From the NCBI RefSeq assembly GCF_010550675.1, contig NZ_JAAGOA010000034.1, forward strand, positions 1 to 64,000: DNA of 64,000 bases, written 5' to 3'. The translations under genes and the position numbers were made by a program. Below are positions 16,464 through 23,870 of this stretch, piece by piece; the first letter of the stretch is position 1, and every line of letters starts with the position of its first letter. The notes beneath the pieces are model-generated. The model saw only the letters and a program-made list of their open reading frames with translations, was not told where the DNA came from and ran no database searches. This stretch comes from Phytoactinopolyspora halotolerans. Lineage in GTDB: Bacteria; Actinomycetota; Actinomycetes; Jiangellales; Jiangellaceae.

Positions 16464-17183
16464 ATGGACACGCGTATCTGGATGGACGACGGCACGGCCC
16501 TGCTGCTCGAGCGGATCGATGCACTCCCGCTGGACGAGCCCGGCGCCGGCGCCGAACCCGTGCCAGGGCTCAAGGGCTGGAGCCGCGGACACCTGCTCGC
16601 CCACATCGGTTACAACGCTCAAGCCTTGCAACGGTTGGCGCATTGGGCACGGACCGGCGTCGAGACGCCGATGTACGCCAGCACGGAGTCGCGCAACGCC
16701 GAGATCGAGGAGGGAGCGAAGCGGCCACTCGGCGAGTTGGCCGGCTTCGTGCGCACCTCCGCCTCCGACCTCGCCCGCGCGCTGGACGACCTGCCGGGGC
16801 CCGCCTGGAAGGCGACTGTGCGCACGGCACAGGGTCGTGAGGTGCCGGCACGCGAGATCCCCTGGATGCGCACCCGGGAGGTGTGGATCCACGCCTTCGA
16901 CCTCGATCCGGAGCACGTCTCCTTCCACGACTTCCCGGCTGACCTGCTCGACGCGCTGATCACGGATGTCGTCGCGATGTTCGGCCGCCGTGGTGAGGTC
17001 CTCGGCCTCACCGTCGCAGCCGTCGACCGCGACCGTACCTGGACCGTCGGCGATACCGGTGCCACCGTCGTCGTGCGCGGCGATCTGGCCGACCTCGCCG
17101 CCTGGCTGACCGGACGCGCATCCGCGGACAACCTCACGGTAAGCGGCGCGGAAGCTCCGCCCGACCTGCCGCCCTGGATCTAG
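16464..17183 (+). CDS. Maleylpyruvate isomerase, mycothiol-dependent type
   Basis: 239 residues of the DinB-like MDMPI family. The metal-binding helices are visible in WSRGHLLAHIGYNAQAL (His43, His47) and MRTREVWIHAFDLDP (Glu and His near 145). The enzyme would convert maleylpyruvate to fumarylpyruvate with mycothiol as cofactor, the middle step between the two preceding gene products. A 143-base gap separates it from the hydrolase gene, with a possible -10 (CATACT) near 16404, so it may also have its own promoter. Confidence 0.9.
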   Translation: MDTRIWMDDGTALLLERIDALPLDEPGAGAEPVPGLKGWSRGHLLAHIGYNAQALQRLAHWARTGVETPMYASTESRNAEIEEGAKRPLGELAGFVRTSASDLARALDDLPGPAWKATVRTAQGREVPAREIPWMRTREVWIHAFDLDPEHVSFHDFPADLLDALITDVVAMFGRRGEVLGLTVAAVDRDRTWTVGDTGATVVVRGDLADLAAWLTGRASADNLTVSGAEAPPDLPPWI

Positions 17184-17213
17184 GGAGCCCCGCCCCGACG
17201 TCCGCTGGTGCTC

Positions 17214-17282
17214 GCTTCTTGAGTGCTCGTAGCGCACAAGGGCGGCCATGACCGCCGTTGACGCAACTGGCGCTCAACAAGC
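17214..17282. repeat. 69-base hairpin repeat, copy 1
   Basis: An imperfect palindrome starts GCTTCTTGAGTGC and ends GGCGCTCAACAAGC, with a central perfect stem GGCGG-CCATGA-CCGCC. It matches copy 2 (18439-18507) at 58 of 69 positions, and two of the changes in the inner stem compensate each other. It sits where the isomerase gene and the AbiEi-like gene converge, so it can serve as a terminator for both. Confidence 0.75.
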
Positions 17283-17290
17283 CACGGTGG

Positions 17291-18310
17291 TTAGCCGGGA
17301 CTCGACCTCGTGTGCCGGTATACGCCTCGTTCCCGGTACCACGGGTACGGGCGGTCCCGAGGTGCACGGTCCGCGATGACCTGCCGGAACCGGTCGGCCA
17401 GCGTCGCGCGCCGGTCACGCGCCATGTCCCAGCCGTACCGCACGACCTCGAATCCCGCCTCGCGCAGGCGCCATTCACGCTCGCGCTGTTGCCGGATGAT
17501 GTGAGCAGCGTCGAGACGAACGTTGTACTTCAGGTCGCCGTCACCTTCGAAGACCAGCCACCGGTCGTCCAGGAGGTGGTCGGCGCGGAATCGTACGGCG
17601 CCGAGGTCAATCCACGGATTCGACACCGGAACCGGCAGTCCGTGCTCGATGAACGTCAAGCGGCCCAAGGTCTCAAGCGCGGACTCCGAGTACGGATCCG
17701 CATGTTCGACAGCCCAGCGCGCTTCGGCCGAACCGGGCCAGCCATGCATACCCGCCAGGACGGCCCGCAGCTCGTCGCGGCCGGTTCGGAGCGCTATCGC
17801 CGCATCGGCGAGAACCAGCGCCTGGTCGCGCGGTGCCGTCCGACCGACGTCGACGACGGCGCGCGGCACCGACACGACACCGCATCCGCCCACTTCATCA
17901 CGGTGCTCGAGGGGAAGCAGAACGGACCGCACCCGACCGAACACGAAGTCACCCGACGCGGCAGCACCACGCGGGACCACCACCGACGGCAGATCAGGTG
18001 GCGGACCGATGGCGGGCAGCTCATGGATCGCTACGGCCGACCATCCAGCCGCGTATGCAGCCGGACCGCACGCCAGCGTAAACGCCCGGGAGCGCAGCGC
18101 GAACGCCGGCCACGGTGGCATCGCCTCGTACGCCTCGCGCGACGCGTACATTCCATACGCGAGGCGGATCAGGAAGCCGCCGCGGCGCAGTCGCGCGATC
18201 CGTCCCCGGTCGATTCCGGCATCGGCCGCTGCCTGCACGCTGACGAGCCCTCGCCCTGCGGCGAGCAGCTGTTCCACCTCGCCCGGCAGCCGGCGGATAC
18301 GCGATGGCAT
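17291..18310 (-). CDS. AbiEi-type N-terminal domain with DUF559/Vsr-like C-terminus
   Basis: 339 residues. The N-terminus (about 10-55: LLAAGRGLVSVQAAADAGID, RIARLRRGGFLIRLAYGMYA) is the winged helix of type IV AbiEi-like antitoxins. The C-terminus (about 225-310: FRADHLLDDRWLVFEGDGDL, REREWRLREAGFEVVRYGWD) has the D, E and core pattern of DUF559/Vsr-like endonuclease folds. No AbiEii nucleotidyltransferase partner is next to it, so a toxin-antitoxin role is not supported here. Such single genes are frequent in actinomycetes and of unknown job. It is flanked on both sides by related hairpin repeats. Confidence 0.82.
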   Translation of the reverse strand: MPSRIRRLPGEVEQLLAAGRGLVSVQAAADAGIDRGRIARLRRGGFLIRLAYGMYASREAYEAMPPWPAFALRSRAFTLACGPAAYAAGWSAVAIHELPAIGPPPDLPSVVVPRGAAASGDFVFGRVRSVLLPLEHRDEVGGCGVVSVPRAVVDVGRTAPRDQALVLADAAIALRTGRDELRAVLAGMHGWPGSAEARWAVEHADPYSESALETLGRLTFIEHGLPVPVSNPWIDLGAVRFRADHLLDDRWLVFEGDGDLKYNVRLDAAHIIRQQREREWRLREAGFEVVRYGWDMARDRRATLADRFRQVIADRAPRDRPYPWYRERGVYRHTRSSPG

Positions 18311-18438
18311 TCAGCCATCATCACGAATGCCTCCACTCCATGGCGAGTGCCTGCGGATCCTGTGGATAACCCCGACTTTCGGCTGACTATTGTCCACAAA
18401 GGCCGCATGCGTATGGTCCAACAGCGAGCCTGGCCGCA

Positions 18439-18507
18439 GCTCCTTGAGTGCCAGTGGCGCACAGGGGCCGCCACGACGGCCGTTGGCGCAACCGGCGCTC
18501 AAGAAGC
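18439..18507. repeat. 69-base hairpin repeat, copy 2
   Basis: It begins GCTCCTTGAGTGCC and ends GGCGCTCAAGAAGC, with inner stem GGCCG-CCACGA-CGGCC. The same length and layout as copy 1, with 11 differences. The inner stem keeps pairing although one base changed on each side. It lies downstream of the acidic protein gene (18534-19319) and upstream of the AbiEi-like gene on the same strand. Confidence 0.75.
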
Positions 18508-18533
18508 GGGCGGCGCGGGGCTGAGCCCTACGG

Positions 18534-19319
18534 TCAGGGCCGCACCTCGGCCAGTCCGCCGGGCAAGTCCTCCGGCCGGTGCTCGTCCGCCACCTCGGAG
18601 CCGTCGGCGGGGAGGTCCTCGGGCAACGTGTCACCAGGAGTCTCCGGGGACTCGGGTGTTTCCGGAGACCCGGGCGTTTCCGGCACCTCCACGTCCGGGG
18701 TCTGCACGTCCGGGACTTCCGGCAGGTCCGGCTTCTCGGGCATGTCGGGCCGCGGCGCCTCGTCATCCTTGCGGCATTCCTCCGGAAGATCCTCGGCCGG
18801 GGTGCCTTCGGCCAGATCCTGCACGATGTCGTCGGCGCGGCCCTCGGCCGCCGAGTCCTGCTTCGCTTCGAGATCCGGCGTGGAGTCGTCGCCCTCCTCG
18901 TCATCGGGGAAGACGCAGTTGTCCGGCAGATCCACGTCCGGCAGATCCACGTCCGGCAGGTCTACATCCGGCAGATTCACGTCAGGGACGCCGCCGGTGG
19001 CCTTCTCCGCCACGTCGACGCCGAATGCCTTGCCGCCCTCCACCGGGTCTCCGTCCGTGGCCCGGTCCGAGATCTCGTCTCCGTCCACGCCGTGATCCGC
19101 CGACGCTTCCGCTTCCGCTTCGGCCCGTGCACTCGCACCGTCCTTGTCGTGTGCCGCGGCGACCTGCGCTTCTGCGGTGGCCGAGGCCGCCTGCGGAAGG
19201 CCCGGGACGTCGACCACACCAGCGGCGTGCGCTCCACCGACCCCTACGGCGACGGCCGCGGTTCCGAGTACGGCCTTTCCGGCCACTGTGGCGACGAACG
19301 CGCCCAGCGTCTCCAACAT
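18534..19319 (-). CDS. Acidic Pro/Asp-repeat membrane protein
   Basis: 261 residues from the ATG at 19319, which has GGAGAG upstream. A short hydrophobic segment (VAGKAVLGTAAVAVGVGGAH, then AAGVVDVPGLPQ) near residue 10 resembles the membrane segment of the sigma-linked protein at 6487-7455. The rest is low complexity: an Ala/Glu/Asp part, a PDV(N/D)L tandem repeat at about 115-135, and Pro-Glu-Thr repeats (PETPGSPETPESPETPGD). I know no family. It looks like an anchored, extended, highly charged surface chain. Confidence 0.7.
   Translation of the reverse strand: MLETLGAFVATVAGKAVLGTAAVAVGVGGAHAAGVVDVPGLPQAASATAEAQVAAAHDKDGASARAEAEAEASADHGVDGDEISDRATDGDPVEGGKAFGVDVAEKATGGVPDVNLPDVDLPDVDLPDVDLPDNCVFPDDEEGDDSTPDLEAKQDSAAEGRADDIVQDLAEGTPAEDLPEECRKDDEAPRPDMPEKPDLPEVPDVQTPDVEVPETPGSPETPESPETPGDTLPEDLPADGSEVADEHRPEDLPGGLAEVRP
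18921..18980 (-). repeat. Four 15-base tandem repeats coding PDVxL
   Basis: Units begin at 18921, 18936, 18951 and 18966 and read GTCCGGCAGATCCAC with a few substitutions. On the minus strand they encode repeated Leu-Pro-Asp-Val-Asp. Nucleotide identity is highest in the first two units, suggesting recent expansion by slippage. Confidence 0.85.
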
Positions 19320-19496
19320 TCGCTCTCTCCTGTCCCACGACGAACTTCCAACGACGCTCACGCGCACCGCCCACACGGCGACCGCCGCCCCGCAGCGGTG
19401 ACGCCTCGCGGTGCGCGAGCCTCACTCAGGTGAACGACACAGATGCCCTCAGGGGGTACGCCCTCTTTCCGCCATACGTCCCGAAATCGGCGCGCC

Positions 19497-19571
19497 GCTG
19501 CTTGTTGAGCGTCCGTGGCGAACGCAGCCCGCCGAAGACATGGTTGGCGAAACGGACGCTCAACAAGCAGC
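19497..19571. repeat. 75-base hairpin repeat, copy 3 (20-base perfect arms)
   Basis: GCTGCTTGTTGAGCGTCCGT (19497-19516) is perfectly complementary to 19552-19571, with 35 bases between. The outer text (CTTGTTGAGCG and CGCTCAACAAG) matches the ends of copies 1 and 2 while the middle differs. It lies 45 bases past the stop of the exonuclease-family gene. The rest of the 297-base gap 19320-19616 shows no gene. Confidence 0.75.
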
Positions 19572-19616
19572 GTCCCACCCGAGAGTCAACGTCCAGCCCG
19601 AGGCATCCAGCGAGGC

Positions 19617-20468
19617 TCAGGGGGCGGTCGGGAGCCTGAGCAGGGCCTGGACGGGAAGGTGATCCGACGGCGCGCACCCTCCCGGGGCGGACGGATTGAT
19701 CGCGGCCGCGTCCGATGCGATACCCGGCGTGGTGAGAATCCAGTCGATGCGCTGCCCGCCCACGGCCGGCTCGCGATAGGCAGTGAACGTGGCGTAGGCG
19801 GGCGTGCGCCGGTCCCGAGCCTCCAGCCACACGTCCCGCAACTCCGCGGCCAGCAGCCGGCGGTACGCGTCGCTGCGCTCGGCAGGCGCGTTGAAGTCGC
19901 CGGTGACGATCGTGGGGACGGGGGCGAAGGACCGTACGGTCGAACCGAGCAGGTCCGCCCCGCGCACCCGGGCCTTTTCCGAGGAGTGGTCCAGATGGGT
20001 GTTCACGACGACGAACTCGCCACCGGTCCCGCGGTCGGTGAACCGCACCCACGTCGCCATCCTCGGGATACTGTTTCCCCACGTCCGCGACGCCACCACC
20101 TCCGGCGTGTCGGAGAGCCAGAAATGCCCGTGCTCGCGTGGTTCCAGCCGCCGCGCGTCGTAGAACACCGCAGTGAACTCGTCTCGCGTTCCGCCGCGGC
20201 GGCCTTCGCCGATCCACTCGTAGCCGCCCGGCAGATCAGCGGCGATGTCCCGCAGCTGGTCGATGACACCCTCCTGGGTGCCGGCGACCGTCGGCCTCTC
20301 CCTGCGCAGGAGCTCCGACATCGCCGGACGGCGGTCTTTCCACAGGTGCCCGGGATCGTTCGCGGGGTAGCGGAGGTTGTACGACATGACGTGCAGCGCA
20401 TCGCGCGGCGCCGGACCGATGAGGCAGGGGGCCGATCCGGTGCCGGACGGCTCATCATGGGCGGTCAT
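19617..20468 (-). CDS. Endonuclease/exonuclease/phosphatase family protein
   Basis: 283 residues of the EEP (DNase I-like) fold. Motifs in order are SYNLRYPANDP (about 29), the metal-binding GTQEGV (about 63), NTHLDHSS (about 157), GDFNAPAERSD (about 190) and the catalytic SDHLPV (about 268). There is no signal peptide or membrane segment. Members hydrolyse phosphodiesters or phosphomonoesters of nucleic acids, lipids or inositols, and the substrate cannot be told from the sequence. It stands downstream of an SDR gene on the same strand, 111 bases away. Confidence 0.9.
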   Translation of the reverse strand: MTAHDEPSGTGSAPCLIGPAPRDALHVMSYNLRYPANDPGHLWKDRRPAMSELLRRERPTVAGTQEGVIDQLRDIAADLPGGYEWIGEGRRGGTRDEFTAVFYDARRLEPREHGHFWLSDTPEVVASRTWGNSIPRMATWVRFTDRGTGGEFVVVNTHLDHSSEKARVRGADLLGSTVRSFAPVPTIVTGDFNAPAERSDAYRRLLAAELRDVWLEARDRRTPAYATFTAYREPAVGGQRIDWILTTPGIASDAAAINPSAPGGCAPSDHLPVQALLRLPTAP

Positions 20469-20579
20469 CGATCACCACTCTCCCGCATCGGCGATCACGG
20501 CGTTCTCCGTCCCCCAAGGACACCTCCCCGGTCGAGCCACCGACGTCACCGCTGTCCCGGTGTGCCGCTGCAGTGAGCG

Positions 20580-21350
20580 CTACAGGTGCGCGCCGCCCGT
20601 GGCGTCGAGCACCTGTCCGGTCACCCATCGCCCGTCGTCCGAGCACAGAAACGCCACCACACCGGCGACGTCCTCGGGTTCACCGAGCCGCTTGAGCGCG
20701 GAGAGCTCCCTCGCGTAGTCGGCGAATCCGGGATTCGCCCGCATCTGATCGCGGGTCCGGTCGTTGACGACGACGCCGGGCGCCACGGCATTCACCGTGA
20801 TGCCGCGTGACCCGAGTTGCTGCGCGAGCTGGAAGGTGAAGACCTCGAGCGCACCCTTGGTCATCGCGTAGGGCATGATCGCGGGCATCGCGATGCGCGC
20901 GACGCCGGACGAGATATTGACCACCCGCCCGCCGTCGCGCAGTCGCGGCAGCAACCGCTGCGTCACGAACAATGGCGCGCGCACATTGACGGCGAAGAGG
21001 CGTTCGTACTCCGCGAGGGTGAGACTCTCCACGTCGCTGGACTCACCGACTCCGGCATTGTGCACGACGATATCCAGTTCGGCAGGCGCAACGTGGCTAC
21101 CCAGCACTGAGTCAAGGCCCGCCAGCACGGACTCCGGCGCGTCGTCGGCGGCGAGGTCCGCATGGATCGCGACGGCGTGGCCGCCGTGCCGCTCGATCTC
21201 GTGCACTGTTTCCTTGGCGCCCTCCGCGTCGCTGTTGTAGTGCACGGCGACGACCGCACCGTCCTGGCCAAGGCGGACGGCCAACGCTCGGCCTATACCC
21301 TTGCTCGCCCCGGTGACCAGGGCGTTCTTCCCCATGAGTGGTTTCGACAT
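20580..21350 (-). CDS. SDR family oxidoreductase
   Basis: 256 residues with all classical features: TGASKGIGRALAVRL (cofactor), HNAGVGES, Ser in NISSGVARIAMP, and YAMTKGALEV as Tyr-x-x-x-Lys. It resembles 3-oxoacyl-ACP reductase-like SDRs, with an Asn-Ser-Asp run after the second strand that suggests NADP preference. The specific substrate is unknown. It is divergent from the TetR gene at 21428 with an inverted repeat between, the usual arrangement for a regulator and its target. Confidence 0.9.
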   Translation of the reverse strand: MSKPLMGKNALVTGASKGIGRALAVRLGQDGAVVAVHYNSDAEGAKETVHEIERHGGHAVAIHADLAADDAPESVLAGLDSVLGSHVAPAELDIVVHNAGVGESSDVESLTLAEYERLFAVNVRAPLFVTQRLLPRLRDGGRVVNISSGVARIAMPAIMPYAMTKGALEVFTFQLAQQLGSRGITVNAVAPGVVVNDRTRDQMRANPGFADYARELSALKRLGEPEDVAGVVAFLCSDDGRWVTGQVLDATGGAHL

Positions 21351-21377
21351 GGTGAGTCCAATTCGGGAGTGAACGAT

Positions 21378-21403
21378 CCAGATATCGACCGTAGCAGATC
21401 TGG
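21378..21403. promoter_or_regulatory. TetR operator candidate CCAGAT-N14-ATCTGG
   Basis: CCAGAT (21378-21383) and ATCTGG (21398-21403) form a perfect 6-base inverted repeat in the 77-base gap between the divergent SDR and TetR genes. ACTCTAGAATTCTGTT next to it may contain the -10 for the TetR gene. Confidence 0.45.
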
Positions 21404-21427
21404 AGCGGTTACTCTAGAATTCTGTTC

Positions 21428-22057
21428 ATGCCCCACCCACGCGGACGACCACGCTCCTTCGATGAGGCCGCGGCGCTGGACCGGGCCACACGTGTCTTCT
21501 GGGCACAGGGTTACGAGCCGACCTCGATGAGCGACCTCACCGAAGCGATGGGCATCTCGCTTTCCAGCCTGTACGCCGCGTTCGGCTCCAAGCGTGAACT
21601 GTTCCGCCGGGTGGTCGAGGACTACCAGGCCCGGTTCGGCATGGACGTGCCGGCGATGCTCGCGGAGGCCGCCACCGCGCGCCAAGGGGTCAGTGCGATG
21701 CTGCACACCGCCGCACGCACGTATACCGGCTCCGACCATCCACCTGGTTGCCTGATCATCAGCGCCGCGAACAACTGCGGCGAGGAGTCCGCCGACGTCC
21801 GCGCCGACTTGCGCCACCGCAGGAAGCGCAACGTCGCAGCGCTGGCGGATCGCATCGACACCGACATCGCCCGGGGACTGGTGCCGCAGCAGACAGAGCC
21901 GCACGCACTGGCGAGCTTTTACGCGGCCGTTCTCCAAGGCATGTCTCAGCGCGCGCAGGATCACGCGACGGAGGCCGACCTACAGACCATCGCCGACACG
22001 GCGATGCAGGCGTGGCCGGATGCACAAGCCGGCACGAGCGGGCGCGCCGGACGATAA
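21428..22057 (+). CDS. TetR/AcrR-family regulator
   Basis: 209 residues. The DNA-binding helices lie at about 10-60 (RATRVFWAQGYEPTSMSDLT, EAMGISLSSLYAAFGSKREL). The ligand domain has CLIISAANNCGEES, a pattern of the YcdC/NemR-like subgroup with a conserved cysteine. A Cys in this place is used for electrophile sensing in some relatives; that is inference here. It is paired with the divergent SDR gene, and ends 5 bases from the next TetR gene, which converges on it. Confidence 0.9.
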   Translation: MPHPRGRPRSFDEAAALDRATRVFWAQGYEPTSMSDLTEAMGISLSSLYAAFGSKRELFRRVVEDYQARFGMDVPAMLAEAATARQGVSAMLHTAARTYTGSDHPPGCLIISAANNCGEESADVRADLRHRRKRNVAALADRIDTDIARGLVPQQTEPHALASFYAAVLQGMSQRAQDHATEADLQTIADTAMQAWPDAQAGTSGRAGR

Positions 22058-22062
22058 CCACA

Positions 22063-22680
22063 TCATGCCGCCTTCGGGCCACCGACCAGGGCGTCCCAGG
22101 CCGTCATGGCCGATTCCACGATCGAGTCGAGCTGCTCCTTGGACGCACCGTCGCGCGCCTCGACAGCCATCCCGTGCAGGACCGTGCCGAGGAAGGCCGC
22201 GACGGCCGACACGTCAACGTCGGGGCGCAGCTCCGCCTCGGACTGCGCGCGCCGGAGCCGTGCCTCGATGGCGGCGACGGTCTGGCGGCGCAACTGGGCC
22301 AGGTGGTCGCGAATGCCCACATTCTTCTCGCTGCAGTTGGTCGCGGCCAGCACCATCATGCATCCGCCCGGCCGATCCGCCCGCACATGCAGGTCGGCGT
22401 TTCCCCGCAGCATCGCCTCGACGGCGGCGCGGGCACTCGGCTCGCCACTGAGCGCCCGGTCCGTCGCAGAACCATCGGTGTCCCGGTACAGCGCCACCGC
22501 TTCGCGGAACAGCTCATCCTTTCCGCCGAAGGCCGCGTAGAGGCTGGGCGCCTTGATGCCCATCGCCGTGGTCAGATCACTGATGGACGTCCCCTCGTAG
22601 CCGTGCTCCCAGAACAGCCACATCGCCTGCCGCAGCGCCGCGGCCCGGTCGAACCGGCGCGGGCGACCGCGCTCAGCCAC
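22063..22680 (-). CDS. TetR/AcrR-family regulator
   Basis: 205 residues, related to the preceding TetR (AMWLFWEHGYEGTSISDLTT, AMGIKAPSLYAAFGGKDELF and GGCMMVLAATNCSEKN). The two probably arose by duplication together with their SDR partners, since each faces an SDR gene. GTG at 22680 is chosen because GAGAGG lies eight bases upstream; another GTG at 22689 overlaps that site. Its likely target is the SDR-SMR operon starting at 22772. Confidence 0.88.
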   Translation of the reverse strand: MAERGRPRRFDRAAALRQAMWLFWEHGYEGTSISDLTTAMGIKAPSLYAAFGGKDELFREAVALYRDTDGSATDRALSGEPSARAAVEAMLRGNADLHVRADRPGGCMMVLAATNCSEKNVGIRDHLAQLRRQTVAAIEARLRRAQSEAELRPDVDVSAVAAFLGTVLHGMAVEARDGASKEQLDSIVESAMTAWDALVGGPKAA

Positions 22681-22732
22681 GCCGCTCACCTCTCTCCGTG
22701 ACGCGTGTTTGACGTGTCGTCGTCGCCTTGAT

Positions 22733-22764
22733 ACTAATTTATTTATCGATCGCTACAAAATAAG
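22733..22764. promoter_or_regulatory. AT-rich divergent promoter with inverted repeat
   Basis: TTATTT-ATCGATCGCTAC-AAAATAA (about 22739-22763) is a near-symmetrical AT-rich block centred on CGATCG, sharply different from the flanking GC-rich coding DNA. It sits between the divergent TetR and SDR genes and is the probable operator and promoter. Confidence 0.5.
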
Positions 22765-22771
22765 GAGTCTC

Positions 22772-23512
22772 ATGCCTGACCTCACCGGACAGGTGGCCTT
22801 CGTCACCGGGGGAAGCCGCGGGATCGGCGCGGCCATCGCCACACGTCTCGCCCAGGACGGAGCCGACGTCGCCTTCACCTACCGCGCCGACAAGCGCAGC
22901 GCCGACGAGACGGCCGGCCGCATCCGCGCCGCCGGTCGCACGGCGCTGGCCATTCAGGCCGACAGCGCGGAGCCGCACGCCGCGACCGAGTCCGTGGACA
23001 CCGTCGTGCGAAACCTCGGACGGCTGGACATCCTGGTCGCGAACGCCGGGATCTTTCCGAACGGCCCGCTCGACGACGTCACCCTTGACGAGATCGACCA
23101 GACCCTGGCCATCCACGTCCGTGCGCCCCTTCTCGCGGCACAGGCGGCAGCGGCGCACATGGGCGACGGCGGCCGGCTCATCGCCATCGGAAGCTGCTAT
23201 GCCGAGCGCGTGCCGGTACCCGGCGTGACGCTCTACTCGATGACGAAGTCCGCGCTGACCGGACTGGTCAAGGGGCTCGCCCGCGACCTCGGGCCGCGTG
23301 GCATCACCGCCAACGTGGTGCACCCCGGCCCGACGGACACGGACATGAACCCGGCCGACGGCCCGGACGCGGAAGCCGAACGCGCGCTCACGGCGCTCGG
23401 ACGATACGGCACGGGCGCGGACGTGGCCGGCATGGTGGCCTTCCTTGCCAGCCAGGAGGGTGCCTGGGTGACCGGCGCGTCGTTCGCCGTCGACGGCGGA
23501 TACGCCGCATGA
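22772..23512 (+). CDS. SDR family oxidoreductase
   Basis: 246 residues. The motifs are TGGSRGIGAAIATRL, ANAGIFPNGPL, Ser in GSCYAERVPVPG and YSMTKSALTG, and the C-terminal ASFAVDGGYAA. TYRADKR after strand two suggests NADP. It is the first gene of an operon with the SMR transporter 22 bases downstream. ATG at 22772 has AAGGAG five bases upstream. Divergent TetR control is likely. The enzyme and efflux protein together may deal with a toxic carbonyl or cationic compound. Confidence 0.9.
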   Translation: MPDLTGQVAFVTGGSRGIGAAIATRLAQDGADVAFTYRADKRSADETAGRIRAAGRTALAIQADSAEPHAATESVDTVVRNLGRLDILVANAGIFPNGPLDDVTLDEIDQTLAIHVRAPLLAAQAAAAHMGDGGRLIAIGSCYAERVPVPGVTLYSMTKSALTGLVKGLARDLGPRGITANVVHPGPTDTDMNPADGPDAEAERALTALGRYGTGADVAGMVAFLASQEGAWVTGASFAVDGGYAA

Positions 23513-23534
23513 GAGCCCACACGGAGACGGAGGC

Positions 23535-23858
23535 GTGCCGGTGGCATGGATCGTACTGATCGCCGCAGCATTACTGGAGACGGTATGGGCGATCGCACTG
23601 AAGAAGTCCGACGGGTTCTCGCACGTCTGGCCCAGCACCATCGGCATCGCCGCGGCGGTGACGAGTTTCGTGCTGCTCGCGCTCGCGTTGCGTAGCCTGC
23701 CGGTCGGCACGGCGTACGCCGTGTGGGTCGGCCTCGGTGCGGCCGGCGTGGTCGCGGCGGGGATCGCGGTGTTCGGTGACGACGCGAGCCTGCTGCGGAT
23801 CGGCGCCGTGGCGCTCATCTTGATCGGCGTCGTCGGCCTGCGCGTCCTGGGTGAATGA
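23535..23858 (+). CDS. SMR-family efflux protein (SugE/Gdx-like)
   Basis: 107 residues, four membrane helices, from a GTG start after GGAGG. The conserved glutamate is in AALLETVWAIALKKSDGF near residue 13, and the WAIALKKSDGF and GTAYAVWVGLGAAG runs are typical of the SugE/Gdx branch, whose members export guanidinium or quaternary ammonium ions by proton exchange. SMR proteins work as dimers; no second SMR gene is adjacent, so a homodimer is expected. It is co-transcribed with the SDR gene. Confidence 0.9.
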   Translation: MPVAWIVLIAAALLETVWAIALKKSDGFSHVWPSTIGIAAAVTSFVLLALALRSLPVGTAYAVWVGLGAAGVVAAGIAVFGDDASLLRIGAVALILIGVVGLRVLGE

Positions 23859-23870
23859 ACGACGCCGGGC

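Noticed and set aside
17291-18310. A type IV toxin-antitoxin system
   Set aside because: Only the AbiEi-like antitoxin domain is seen; no AbiEii-like nucleotidyltransferase gene is adjacent on either side.
17258-19639. A 793-residue open frame on the plus strand
   Set aside because: It runs antisense through the AbiEi-like gene and the acidic repeat gene, is rich in Arg and Pro with no domain, and is the expected shadow of GC-rich codons.
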